Part shown: in pieces, positions 1 to 8,209 of the stretch | Layout of the letters: every line of letters starts with the position of its first letter | Numbering within the stretch: the first letter of the stretch is position 1 | Source: Pimelobacter simplex | GTDB lineage: Bacteria; Actinomycetota; Actinomycetes; Propionibacteriales; Nocardioidaceae | NCBI RefSeq assembly: GCF_024662235.1 | Contig: NZ_CP096276.1 | Coordinates: 5,084,001 to 5,148,000 of the forward strand | Direction: 5' to 3' | Length of the DNA: 64,000 nt | Program-made: the position numbers and the translations under genes | Notes under the pieces: generated by a model | The model's database searches: none | What the model saw: only the letters and a program-made list of their open reading frames with translations | What the model was told of the DNA's origin: nothing

Positions 1-57
1 GGCCATGAGGAAGAGGGCGGCGAGGAGGCCGGTGACGACCCAGACGACGACGTTCAC
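1..57 (-). CDS. DoxX-like small membrane protein, N-terminus only
   Basis: Only the first 19 codons lie in the window; the gene runs off the left edge. A GTG start is preceded on the minus strand by a good ribosome site (AAGGAG). The visible residues, starting MNVVVWVVTGLLAALFLMA, form one hydrophobic helix like the N-terminus of DoxX-family four-helix membrane proteins. It is divergent from a MarR regulator, with a paired operator between them, so that regulator probably represses it. The family assignment rests on one helix and is tentative. Confidence 0.6.
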   Translation of the reverse strand, partial: MNVVVWVVTGLLAALFLMA

Positions 58-76
58 GAGGTTCTCCTTGTGATGA

Positions 77-124
77 CTTGAATGTTCATGAGAAGCCTAG
101 ACCCGATTGGCTTGAACATTCAAG
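77..124. promoter_or_regulatory. Paired MarR-type operators between DoxX-like gene and MarR gene
   Basis: Two near-palindromes lie here, CTTGAATGTTCATG (77-90) and CTTGAACATTCAAG (111-124). They are also inverted copies of each other: 13-bp arms at 76-88 and 113-125 match perfectly. The 34-bp start-to-start spacing and the position in a divergent intergenic region fit binding by the adjacent MarR protein, with control of both directions. Confidence 0.75.
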
Positions 125-141
125 TCGCCTAGACTGCGACC

Positions 142-606
142 ATGCCCGACGAGCCGCGCTGGCTGACTCCCGACGAGCTGGAGACCTGGCAGGCCCTGCA
201 CCTGGTGCTCAGCACCCTGCCCGGCGCGCTCGGTGGACAGCTCCAGGCCGACGCCGACCTCAGCTTCCTGGAGTACTACGTCCTGGCCGGCCTCTCCGAC
301 CAGCCCGGGCACACCATGCGGATGAGCCACCTCGCCCTGCTCGCCGGCTCCGAGCTCTCCCGCCTCTCGCACCTCATGAGACGCCTCGAGAAGCGCGGTC
401 TGGTCCGCCGCGAGCCCGACCCCAGCGACGGCCGGTTCACCCACGCGATCCTCACCCCCGCCGGGTACGACGTCCTGGTCGCCGCCGCCCCCGCGCACGT
501 CGCCCACGTCCGCAAGCTCGTCCTCGACGTCCTCGACGACGAGGAGCAGCAGGTGCTGCGCCGCGCCCTGCGCAAGGTCGTCGGCCAGGTCGTCGGCGGC
601 TGCTGA
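142..606 (+). CDS. MarR family transcriptional regulator
   Basis: This 154-residue protein has the size and layout of MarR winged-helix repressors. A dimerisation helix comes first, then a recognition segment near residues 60-85 (SELSRLSHLMRRLEKRGLV). The wing follows, with the family signature D-P-S-D-G-R near residues 92-97. Proteins of this family usually respond to phenolic or oxidative ligands and repress the divergent gene. Here that target is the DoxX-like membrane protein, across the paired palindromes just upstream. The ligand is unknown. Confidence 0.9.
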   Translation: MPDEPRWLTPDELETWQALHLVLSTLPGALGGQLQADADLSFLEYYVLAGLSDQPGHTMRMSHLALLAGSELSRLSHLMRRLEKRGLVRREPDPSDGRFTHAILTPAGYDVLVAAAPAHVAHVRKLVLDVLDDEEQQVLRRALRKVVGQVVGGC

Positions 607-632
607 TCCGGCCCCGTGCCACGATCGTCGGC

Positions 633-1124
633 ATGGAGATCCGGCTGGAACCCGTCACCGAGGCCGACCTGCCCCTGCTCGCGGGCGGCGACTCGCCCTT
701 CGACGACTTCGGACCGCGACCCCGGCGATCGGGCCCACCGCCGGCGGTGCTGCGCGAGCCGGGGGCGTTCGCCGTACGGGACGGGGGCGGGGTGCTGCTC
801 GGCGACGTCACCTGGATCTGGCAGCAGTGGGGCCCCATGCCCGACTCCCGCAACCCCATGATCGGCATCTGGCTGCGCCCCGAGGCCCGCGGCCGCGGCG
901 CCGGCACGGCCGCCCAGGTCGCCCTCGTCGACCTCTTCTTCCGGCACACCTCGGTGCACCGCGTCGAGGCCGCGACCGACGTCGCCAACCACGCCGAGCA
1001 GCGCTCGCTGGAGAAGGCCGGCTTCACCCGCGAGGGCACCGCGCGCGGCTCGCAGTGGCGCGACGGCGCCTTCCGCGACCTCTACCTCTACAGCGTGCTG
1101 CGGCCGGAGTGGTCGGGCGCATGA
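633..1124 (+). CDS. GNAT family N-acetyltransferase (RimJ/RimL type)
   Basis: A 163-residue protein with the GNAT fold. It has an N-terminal EIRLEPVTEADL strand-helix and an acetyl-CoA binding motif A near residues 80-95 ([14 protein letters not shown]). The C-terminal motif NHAEQRSLEKAGFTREG is typical of RimJ/RimL-like enzymes that acetylate alpha-amino groups or small amines. I chose the ATG at 633, because the same frame upstream is only a shadow of the MarR gene. The next gene overlaps it by four bases. Substrate cannot be told from sequence. Confidence 0.85.
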   Translation: MEIRLEPVTEADLPLLAGGDSPFDDFGPRPRRSGPPPAVLREPGAFAVRDGGGVLLGDVTWIWQQWGPMPDSRNPMIGIWLRPEARGRGAGTAAQVALVDLFFRHTSVHRVEAATDVANHAEQRSLEKAGFTREGTARGSQWRDGAFRDLYLYSVLRPEWSGA

Positions 1125-1447
1125 GCCGGCGCCGGCTCCGGTTCCCGCTCGTCGCCCTCGTGCTGTCCGGGGGCATCGCCGGGCTCTGCGCGATGCAGGC
1201 GATCGAGCTGGCGGGGTCGTGCGGGGAGAACGCGACCGCGATCGGCACCGAGGGCACGGGGACGATCCGGCAGGTCGGCCTCACCGAGGTGCGCTGCCGC
1301 TACCTCGACGTCGACGCCGACGGCCGGGGCTTCGACTTCGTGATCGGCGTCGCGCCCCTCGTCCTCGCGTTCGTGGCGGCGAGCCTGCTCTTCGTCCTCG
1401 CGCTCGTCGGACTGGTGCGGGACCTGAAACGCGCGCCGGCGGAGTGA
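1121..1447 (+). CDS. Small two-helix membrane protein, function unknown
   Basis: This 108-residue protein begins at an ATG that overlaps the stop of the GNAT gene (ATGA), so the two are probably translated together. It has an N-terminal hydrophobic segment at residues 8-30, then a roughly 40-residue extracytoplasmic loop with two cysteines (SCGEN and VRCRYLD). A second hydrophobic segment ends in a basic cytoplasmic tail. I recognise no family. The paired cysteines could form a disulfide outside the membrane. Confidence 0.7.
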   Translation: MSRRRLRFPLVALVLSGGIAGLCAMQAIELAGSCGENATAIGTEGTGTIRQVGLTEVRCRYLDVDADGRGFDFVIGVAPLVLAFVAASLLFVLALVGLVRDLKRAPAE

Positions 1448-1512
1448 TCCGCGAGCAGCCCGCAGAATGTGGCGTCGCGCACGTCAGGTCGGGGCAACCA
1501 CTTCGCCTCGCC

Positions 1513-3003
1513 GTGCGTCTCACCTGTGTGCGCCTCTCCCCCCACCGTCGCCGGAACGCCGGCCTGGTCGTCCCCTGGTTGCTCGTCTGCGTCGCGGCCC
1601 TCGCCGCGTGCAACGCCGATGCGACCAGTCCCGAACCGCGGGGCAAGCACGCCGAGCCCGAGGTGCAGACGCGGTCGCTGAGCTCGAACGACCCGCGTTT
1701 CCACGCGACCTGGCCGCACGTGCGGGACGCGCAGCGGCTGAGCAAGGCGCTCGATCGCTACGTGAAGGCGACGGTCGACCAGTTCACCCACGAGTACGGC
1801 GAGACCGACGGCGGCACGTCCGCGCCCGAGCTCAACATCGCGTGGCGCCTGGTCGCGGACGACGACGAGGTCGTCGGCGTGCGGCTGGAGAGCTACCTGT
1901 TCGCCGGGGCCAACGGCGAGACCGCCGGGCGGACCTGGTGGTACGACCGGGCCTCCGGCCGGCTGCGGGCGAACGCCGGGCTGGTCCGCAGTCCTGCGGC
2001 GCTCGAGACCGCGGTGCTCGCGGCGATCGACGACCCCGACATCGACCGGTCGCTCGTCTCGTCGAGCCTGGAGCAGGGTGCGCCCGACGTCGACTTCACC
2101 GACGACGGACGGCTCCGCGTCCGCTTCGCCCAGTACGACGTCGCGCCCGGCAGCGCCGGGGTGGTCGCGGTCGTGCTCGACGAGGCCGCCACGGCGGCGC
2201 TGCTCTCGCCCTTCGGTGAGCGGGCGCGCCAGGCGGCCATCGACCAGCCGCCGCTGGGCGACGACCTGCCGAGCGTCCCGCCGTCCCCCGAGACCACGGC
2301 GCCCACGGACCCGACGGACCCGGCCACCCCGCCGGCCACCGACGGCGCCACCGACGGCGCCACCGGTGGCGCGACCGGCGGCACGGACAAGCCCCGCGTC
2401 AACTGCCGCAAGGTCAAGTGCGTGGCGCTGACCTTCGACGACGGCCCGGTCACCGACACCAACCGGCTGCTGCGCGTGCTGCGCCGCGCGGACGCCCCGG
2501 CGACGTTCTTCGTGCTCGGCCAGCAGGTGCAGACCTATCCCGAGACGCTCGCCCGGGTCGCCCGGCAGGGCCACGAGATCGGCATCCACACCTGGGACCA
2601 CCGCCAGCTCACGACGCTGCGCCCGCGGGCGATCCGCGGCGAGCTGGTCCGGGCCCAGCTCCTGGTCGAGCAGGTCACCGGGCACAAGCCCACCCTGTTC
2701 CGCCCGCCGTACGGCGCCAGCGACGCCCGCGTCCTGCGGATCGCGCGCAGCCTCGGGCTCGCCCAGGTGCTGTGGAGCGTCGACACCCTCGACTGGAAGA
2801 ACCGTGCGGTCCCGCCGATCGTGGCCAAGGTCCGCGGCGGTGCCCGGCCGGGGCGGATCATCCTGATGCACGACATCCACCGGACCTCGGTCGACGCGGT
2901 GCCCAAGGTGATCAAGCTGCTGCGCCGCCAGGGCTACCACCTGGTCACCGTGAGCGAGCTGCTCGGCGCGCCGCAGCCCGGGCGGTCGTACTCCCAGCGC
3001 TGA
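1513..3003 (+). CDS. Polysaccharide deacetylase (NodB domain) lipoprotein
   Basis: About 496 residues. A basic N-terminus and hydrophobic stretch end in LAAC, a lipobox, so the protein is probably anchored outside the membrane. Residues about 50-270 form an RsiV-like/DUF3298-type region, then an Asp/Thr/Gly-rich linker (TDGATDGATGG). The C-terminal NodB deacetylase has the expected metal and catalytic motifs: TFDDGP, HTWDH, RPPYG, SVDTLDWKN and LMHDIH. Such enzymes remove acetyl groups from peptidoglycan or other cell-wall sugars. The GTG at 1513 or 1528 could be the start; neither has a clear ribosome site. Confidence 0.85.
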   Translation: MRLTCVRLSPHRRRNAGLVVPWLLVCVAALAACNADATSPEPRGKHAEPEVQTRSLSSNDPRFHATWPHVRDAQRLSKALDRYVKATVDQFTHEYGETDGGTSAPELNIAWRLVADDDEVVGVRLESYLFAGANGETAGRTWWYDRASGRLRANAGLVRSPAALETAVLAAIDDPDIDRSLVSSSLEQGAPDVDFTDDGRLRVRFAQYDVAPGSAGVVAVVLDEAATAALLSPFGERARQAAIDQPPLGDDLPSVPPSPETTAPTDPTDPATPPATDGATDGATGGATGGTDKPRVNCRKVKCVALTFDDGPVTDTNRLLRVLRRADAPATFFVLGQQVQTYPETLARVARQGHEIGIHTWDHRQLTTLRPRAIRGELVRAQLLVEQVTGHKPTLFRPPYGASDARVLRIARSLGLAQVLWSVDTLDWKNRAVPPIVAKVRGGARPGRIILMHDIHRTSVDAVPKVIKLLRRQGYHLVTVSELLGAPQPGRSYSQR

Positions 3004-3021
3004 GCAGGGTTGACTGGGCCC

Positions 3022-4170
3022 GTGACCAGCACGTCCACGGGCCCGATCGCGCTGTCGGCGCGGGCGCTCGGGCCGGACCTGGCGCGGGGCTGGATGCTGC
3101 TGTTCATCGCGCTGGCCAACACGCACTACTTCCTCGGGGCCGGTGAGGCGGTGCGCGGCGGGTTCCCCGTCGCGGGCTCCGCGCTCGACCACGCGGTCAC
3201 CTGGGTGATCTCGACCTTCGTGGACGGCCGGGCGTTCCCGATGTTCGGCTTCCTCTTCGGGTACGGCGTCGCGCACATCGTCCGCCGCCAGGGCGACCGA
3301 CCCCGGCGCGAGGTCCGGCACCTGCTCTGGCGCCGCGCGGGGGTGCTCATCGCCGTCGGCCTCGTCGACGGCCTGTTCTTCTACGTCGGCGACATCCTCG
3401 CGATGTACGGCGTGCTGCTCCTCGTGGGCGCCTGGGTCGTGTTCTGGCACGACCGGTGGCTGCTGGTGACCGCGGCGCTGTTCTTCGTCCTCAACGCGCT
3501 GCCCTCCGAGGGCTCCTCGTCGGTGAGCACCGACCGGCCCGACTCCTCGATGCTGCCGCCGGACCTCGCCGCGCTGTTCACCGACCGCCCGATCGGCCTC
3601 GCGATCGTGGCGCTGCTGGGTCCGCTCGGCTTCGCCTGCCCGGCACTGCTCGGGCTGTGGGCGGGACGTCGCCGGCTGCTCGAGCGGCCCACGGAGACCC
3701 GGCGGGCGCTGGTGGCGATCGCCGCGGTCGGCGTACCGGTCGCGGTGCTGGGGGCCCAGCCGGTCGCGCTGGTCCTGGCCGGGGTCAGGGAGGTGCCCGG
3801 CCAGGACGTGCTCGACCTGATCGGGCCGCTGCACGCCGCGACCGGGGTGCTCGGCGGCCTGGGGTACGCCGCGCTCGTCACGCTCCTGGCCCAGCGGCTC
3901 GAGAGGCGGGGCGGGTCGCCGGGTCGCGTGGTCGGCGCGCTGGCGGCGGCCGGGCAGCGCTCGATGACCTGCTACCTGCTGCAGTCGGTGGCGTGGGCGA
4001 TCGTGTTCACGCCCTTCCTGCTCGACCTCTCCGGGCGGCTCACCGTCGCCACGACGGCGCTGCTGGCGACCGCGGTCTGGGCGGGGTCCGTGGTGCTCGC
4101 CGACGGGCTGGCCCGGCGGGGGCGGCGCGGGCCGTTCGAGGTGCTGGTGCGCCGCGTGACCTACCGCTGA
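3022..4170 (+). CDS. DUF418 family multi-pass membrane protein
   Basis: A 382-residue protein with about eight to ten hydrophobic segments. Two features fit DUF418 proteins: the N-terminal RGWMLLFIALANTHYFL helix with the FPMFGFLFGYG motif, and the C-terminal AAAGQRSMTCYLLQSVAW segment. The biochemical role of this family is not established. It follows the deacetylase by 18 bases in the same direction and may share its transcript. A GTG at 3022 is used; a TTG at 3010 is also in frame. Confidence 0.8.
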   Translation: MTSTSTGPIALSARALGPDLARGWMLLFIALANTHYFLGAGEAVRGGFPVAGSALDHAVTWVISTFVDGRAFPMFGFLFGYGVAHIVRRQGDRPRREVRHLLWRRAGVLIAVGLVDGLFFYVGDILAMYGVLLLVGAWVVFWHDRWLLVTAALFFVLNALPSEGSSSVSTDRPDSSMLPPDLAALFTDRPIGLAIVALLGPLGFACPALLGLWAGRRRLLERPTETRRALVAIAAVGVPVAVLGAQPVALVLAGVREVPGQDVLDLIGPLHAATGVLGGLGYAALVTLLAQRLERRGGSPGRVVGALAAAGQRSMTCYLLQSVAWAIVFTPFLLDLSGRLTVATTALLATAVWAGSVVLADGLARRGRRGPFEVLVRRVTYR

Positions 4171-4250
4171 CGCGGCGCCGTCGGCGATCTGCACAGAACC
4201 TCCACACGTCGTCCCCGCTTCCCGGCCCGCCACGCTCGTAGCCTCGGAGC

Positions 4251-4949
4251 ATGGAGAGCGCGCGCCGTCGGACGGTCCTCGTCGTCGAGGACGACCCGGT
4301 CATCAACCAGGCGCTGGCCGACCGCCTCGACGCCGAGGGGTACGACGTCGTCCGCGCCTGGGACGGGCCGGGTGCCGTCGCCGCGCACGCCGAGCACGCG
4401 CCCGACGTGGTGCTGCTCGACGTCATGCTCCCCGGGTACGACGGCCACGAGGTGTGCCGGCGGATCCAGGCCGAGCGCCCGGTGCCGGTGCTCATGCTCA
4501 CCGCCCGCGCCGACGAGGCCGACGTGCTGGTCGGGCTCGGGGTCGGCGCCGACGACTACCTGACCAAGCCCTTCCGGATGCGCGAGGTGGTCGCCCGGGT
4601 GTCCGCCCTGCTGCGCCGGGTGGACCGCGCGGCCGAGCTGGCCGGGCGGCGCGCCCTCGAGCTCGGTGACCTGCGGGTCGACGCACCGGCCCGGCGGGTG
4701 TGGCGCGGCGAGGACGAGGTGCGGCTGACGCCCACCGAGTTCGACCTGCTGCTGTGCCTGGCCGCGACCCCGGGCGCGGTGGTGACCCGGGAGAAGCTGC
4801 TCGCCGAGGTCTGGGGCTGGGACGGCGCGACCGGGACCCGCACCGTCGACAGCCACGTCAAGGGCCTGCGGGCCAAGGTCGGCGCCGACCTGGTCCGCAC
4901 CGCGCACGGGGTCGGCTACGCGCTGGAGATCGGCGGCGACCGGCCGTGA
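4251..4949 (+). CDS. OmpR/PhoB family response regulator
   Basis: 232 residues. The receiver domain (about residues 8-120) has the acidic pair VVEDD, phospho-acceptor Asp57 in VVLLDVMLPGYDG, a conserved Thr/Ala switch (LTARADE) and Lys in LTKPFRMREV. A winged-helix output domain follows, with TPTEFDLLLCL and the recognition helix region TVDSHVKGLRAKVG. Its stop overlaps the start of the histidine kinase (GTGA), so the two form a coupled two-component pair. A TAGCCT -10-like element lies shortly before the start. Confidence 0.95.
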   Translation: MESARRRTVLVVEDDPVINQALADRLDAEGYDVVRAWDGPGAVAAHAEHAPDVVLLDVMLPGYDGHEVCRRIQAERPVPVLMLTARADEADVLVGLGVGADDYLTKPFRMREVVARVSALLRRVDRAAELAGRRALELGDLRVDAPARRVWRGEDEVRLTPTEFDLLLCLAATPGAVVTREKLLAEVWGWDGATGTRTVDSHVKGLRAKVGADLVRTAHGVGYALEIGGDRP

Positions 4950-7507
4950 GCGCCCAGCCGCTCGTCGGCGTCCGCTCGATCAAGGTCAAGCTCGGCCTCC
5001 TCGTCGCGGCCAGCGCGACGCTCGCCGCCGCGGTCGGCGCGATCGGCACCGCGGGCGGCGTACCGGCCTGGCTGAGCATCCCGGTCACCATCGGGCTCGC
5101 GCTCGCCCTCACCCAGCTGCTCGCCGTCGGGATGACCTCGCCGCTGCGCCAGATGACCGCGGCCGCGCGACGGATGGCGACCGGCGACTACGACGTCCGG
5201 GTCACCGACACCTCGCGCGACGAGGTCGGCGAGCTGGCCCGCGCCTTCAACACGATGGCCCGCGACCTGGCCGGCGTCGACAAGCAGCGCCGGGACCTCG
5301 TCGCCAACGTCAGCCACGAGCTGCGCACGCCGCTGGCCGGGCTGCGCGCCGTCCTCGAGAACGTCATCGACGGCGTCGGTCCGCGCGACCTCGACGCGCT
5401 CGGCACCGCGCTCGCCCAGGCGGAGCGGATGAGCGGTCTCGTCGAGGACCTCCTCGACCTCGCCCGGGTCGACGCCGGCCGCGCGCCCCTCGCCGCCCGG
5501 CCGGTTCCGCTCGCCGTGCTGCTGGCGGACGCGGTCGCCGAGGCCGAGGCGCTCGGCCGCGGCGTCCAGTACGACGTCCGGGTCACCCCGCCCGACCTGG
5601 TGGTCGTCGCCGACCCGGCCCGGCTGCACCAGCTCGTCGCGAACCTGCTCGACAACGCCTCCCGGCACAGCCCGGCCGACGGCACCGTCCTGGTCACCGC
5701 GCGACCGCAGGGCGAGCGCTACCTGCTGGAGGTCCGCGACTCCGGGCCGGGCGTCCCCGCGGCAGAGCGGGAGCGCGTGTTCGCGCCGTTCGGCACCCAC
5801 CCCGAGTCGGCCGCGACCGGCGGCACCGGGCTCGGTCTCGCCATCGCCCGCTGGGTCACCGACCTGCACGGCGGCTCCATCGGCTTCGTCGACCCCGTCC
5901 CCGGCACCACCGGTGCCCGGGTGCGGGTCGACCTCCCGCTCGCCCCCACCCCTCGACCCCAGGAGGTCGCGATGCCCGCGCCGACGCCCCCTGTCCCGGC
6001 CCCCGCGCCTGCCCCGGCCCCGGTCCCCGCCCCCGTGGCCGGGGTGCCGGTGACCGACGACCTGCTCGGCACGTTCTGGCCCGAGCGCGGCGTACCGGCC
6101 CGGGTCGGCCTGCTCCTCGGCGCGCTCGGCGCCGGCCTGCTCGGCGGCCTCGTGCTGCCCGAGCGCGCCCTCGGCATCGGCACCTTCCTGGTGCTGCTCG
6201 GCGCGGGGGCCGTCGTCCTCGTCGCCAGCCCGCGGCGGCGCGACCCGTTCACGCTGACCTGCGCGGCGCTGTGCGTGCTGCTCGCCGGCACGGCCGTCGT
6301 CCGCGACGCGGAGTGGATCGTCGTGCTGTGCCTCCTGACCGGCGCCGGTGTGTGCGTCGTCGGCGTGACCCGCGGCCGGACCCTCGGCGGCTTCCTCCTG
6401 GCCGGCGTGATGTGGCCGGCCGCGGGTCTGCGCGGACTGCCCTGGTTGGGCCGCACCCTCGGCGCCCTGCCCGGCCTCGGCCACGGCGCGGCCCTGGTCC
6501 GCACGCTGGTCTGGTCGGCCCTCGGACTCGTCGTCTTCGGCGCGCTCTTCGCCTCGGCCGACGCCCTCGTCGCCGAGTGGCTGGGCGCGGTCGTCCCCGA
6601 CCTCAGCGCCGAGAACGTCGTCCTGCGCGGCTTCGTCACCGTCGCCGTCGGCGGCACCGTGCTCGCCGCGGCGTACCTCGCGCTCAACCCGCCGCGACTC
6701 GAGCGCGAGCGCACGGGCGCGACACCCGGCTCGCGGCCGGTCGCCCGGCGCTACGAGTGGCTCGCCCCGGTGCTCGTGGTGGTCGCGATGTTCGCGGTCT
6801 TCCTCGTCGCCCAGGCCACGGTGGTCTTCGGCGGCCACGCCTACCTGCGCCGGACGACGGGCCTGACCTACGCCGAGTACGTCCACCAGGGCTTCGCCCA
6901 GCTCACCGTCGCCACCGTGCTGACCCTGCTCGTCATCGCCGTCGCCGCGCGCAAGGCGCCCCGCGCGACGGCGTCCGACCGGCTCTGGCTGCGCGGCGCG
7001 CTCGGCGCTCTGTGCGTCGAGACGCTCGTGGTCGTCGCGTCCGCGCTGTACCGGATGGACGTCTACCAGGAGGCCTACGGGTTCACCCGGCTCCGCCTGC
7101 TGGTCGACGTCTTCGAGGCCTGGCTCGGCCTGCTCGTGCTCGCCGTGATGGCCGCCGGTCTCGTGCTCAAGGCGGGCTGGCTGCCCCGCTTCGCCCTGAT
7201 CAGCGGCACGGTCGCCCTGCTCGGCCTCGCCGCGGCCAACCCCGACGCGTGGATCGCCCGGCACAACCTCGACCGCTACGAGCAGACCGGACGCGTCGAC
7301 TGGGCCTACCTCGACGGTCTCTCCGACGACGCCGTCCCGGTCCTCTCCGAGCTGCCGGCCGCCGAGCGGGCCTGCGCGCTGTCGGGCTGGAGCCGCTCGG
7401 ACGACGACTGGCTGGAGTGGAACCTCGGCCGCGCCCGGGCGTCCAGCGCGATGGGCGAGGTGCGCGCCGTGCCGGTCCCGACGGAGGGCTGTCGTCCCAC
7501 CGACTGA
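4946..7507 (+). CDS. Sensor histidine kinase fused to a DUF4173 membrane domain
   Basis: 853 residues, roughly twice a normal kinase. Order: two membrane helices (residues 13-65), HAMP linker (about 62-115), HisKA with phospho-acceptor His124 in SHELRTPL, and HATPase with N box (NLLDNASRHS) and G box (GTGLGLAIARW). A Pro-Ala linker (about 340-370) leads into about ten membrane helices. These carry the DUF4173 signature EYVHQGFAQL, and the protein ends in an extracytoplasmic tail. The C-terminal membrane part has no known biochemical function; it could sense a membrane signal or be a passenger controlled by the kinase. The gene overlaps the response regulator by four bases. Confidence 0.9.
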   Translation: MSAQPLVGVRSIKVKLGLLVAASATLAAAVGAIGTAGGVPAWLSIPVTIGLALALTQLLAVGMTSPLRQMTAAARRMATGDYDVRVTDTSRDEVGELARAFNTMARDLAGVDKQRRDLVANVSHELRTPLAGLRAVLENVIDGVGPRDLDALGTALAQAERMSGLVEDLLDLARVDAGRAPLAARPVPLAVLLADAVAEAEALGRGVQYDVRVTPPDLVVVADPARLHQLVANLLDNASRHSPADGTVLVTARPQGERYLLEVRDSGPGVPAAERERVFAPFGTHPESAATGGTGLGLAIARWVTDLHGGSIGFVDPVPGTTGARVRVDLPLAPTPRPQEVAMPAPTPPVPAPAPAPAPVPAPVAGVPVTDDLLGTFWPERGVPARVGLLLGALGAGLLGGLVLPERALGIGTFLVLLGAGAVVLVASPRRRDPFTLTCAALCVLLAGTAVVRDAEWIVVLCLLTGAGVCVVGVTRGRTLGGFLLAGVMWPAAGLRGLPWLGRTLGALPGLGHGAALVRTLVWSALGLVVFGALFASADALVAEWLGAVVPDLSAENVVLRGFVTVAVGGTVLAAAYLALNPPRLERERTGATPGSRPVARRYEWLAPVLVVVAMFAVFLVAQATVVFGGHAYLRRTTGLTYAEYVHQGFAQLTVATVLTLLVIAVAARKAPRATASDRLWLRGALGALCVETLVVVASALYRMDVYQEAYGFTRLRLLVDVFEAWLGLLVLAVMAAGLVLKAGWLPRFALISGTVALLGLAAANPDAWIARHNLDRYEQTGRVDWAYLDGLSDDAVPVLSELPAAERACALSGWSRSDDDWLEWNLGRARASSAMGEVRAVPVPTEGCRPTD

Positions 7508-7512
7508 CGGGC

Positions 7513-7554
7513 CCGGCACCTGAGGACCGCCGCCCGGCACCTCAGGCTGAGGTG
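7513..7554. promoter_or_regulatory. Repeated operator-like sites upstream of the van-like operon
   Basis: Two direct copies of CCGGCACCT(G/C)AGG start at 7513 and 7534, exactly 21 bases apart (two helical turns). The second copy runs into the palindrome CACCTCAGGCTGAGGTG at 7538-7554. It ends 31 bases before the dipeptidase start, with a TAGCGT -10-like element between. This is the expected arrangement for a dimeric activator such as the LuxR-type response regulator at the end of the operon. Confidence 0.5.
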
Positions 7555-7585
7555 GTGAACCCTCCCCGCTTCCTAGCGTGGAGAC

Positions 7586-8209
7586 ATGACGATCCTCCTG
7601 TCCGATCCCCGCGTGCGGGCCGTGCCCGTGGTCGAGAACGGCGAGCCGCTGGTGCGGCTCCCGCACGAGCTGTCCCCGGCCGGTGCGCTGGTGCGTGCCG
7701 GGCTGGCCGAGCGGCTGGTCGCGGCGGACCGGCGGCTGCCGGCCGGGGTCCGGCTCCGGGTGGTCGAGGGGTTCCGGCCGGTCGCGGAGCAGCGCGCCAT
7801 CATCGCCCGGTACGACGGCGAGCTGCGCGCCCTGCACCCCGAGATCGACGCGGTCGAGCTCGCCCGGCTGAGCAGCCGGTTCGTGGCGCCGGTCGAGGTC
7901 GCGCCGCACGTGGCCGGTGCCGCGGTCGACCTGACGCTGGTCGACGTGCTCGGCGACGAGCTCGACCTCGGTACGGCGATCGACGCGACCCCCGAGCAGA
8001 GCGACGGCCGCTGCTGGTTCGCCGCGGCCGGGATCGGCCCGGACGCCCGCGCGCACCGCGCGCTGCTGGCCGACGTGCTGGAGGAGCAGGAGCTGGTCAA
8101 CTACCCGACCGAGTGGTGGCACTGGAGCTACGGCGACCGCTACTGGGCGCTGACCACCGGAGCCCCGCAGGCGCTCTACGGGCCGCTGTCCGCGGCGGTG
8201 GCGGCATGA
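7586..8209 (+). CDS. VanX/VanY-like D,D-dipeptidase (peptidase M15)
   Basis: 207 residues, matching the length of VanX-type zinc peptidases that hydrolyse D-Ala-D-Ala. Predicted zinc ligands are His108 and Asp115 (APHVAGAAVDLTL) and His179. The catalytic Glu176 lies in TEWWH, and Arg64 in GFRP corresponds to the conserved substrate-binding arginine. There is no signal peptide or membrane anchor, so it should act in the cytoplasm, as VanX and VanXY do. It is the first gene of a six-gene set, four of which overlap by four bases. With the racemase and ligase next to it, a role in remodelling the peptidoglycan precursor terminus is likely. Confidence 0.85.
   Translation: MTILLSDPRVRAVPVVENGEPLVRLPHELSPAGALVRAGLAERLVAADRRLPAGVRLRVVEGFRPVAEQRAIIARYDGELRALHPEIDAVELARLSSRFVAPVEVAPHVAGAAVDLTLVDVLGDELDLGTAIDATPEQSDGRCWFAAAGIGPDARAHRALLADVLEEQELVNYPTEWWHWSYGDRYWALTTGAPQALYGPLSAAVAA

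Noticed and set aside
3010..3021. TTG start for the DUF418 protein
   Set aside because: An in-frame GTG 12 bases later gives a more usual N-terminus; no ribosome site supports the TTG.
1300..8122. Very long open frames on the minus strand opposite the deacetylase, DUF418 and kinase genes (977 and 1068 codons)
   Set aside because: They are Arg/Gly/Pro/Asp-rich mirror frames produced by high GC codon bias opposite well-recognised genes; no domain or ribosome site is visible.
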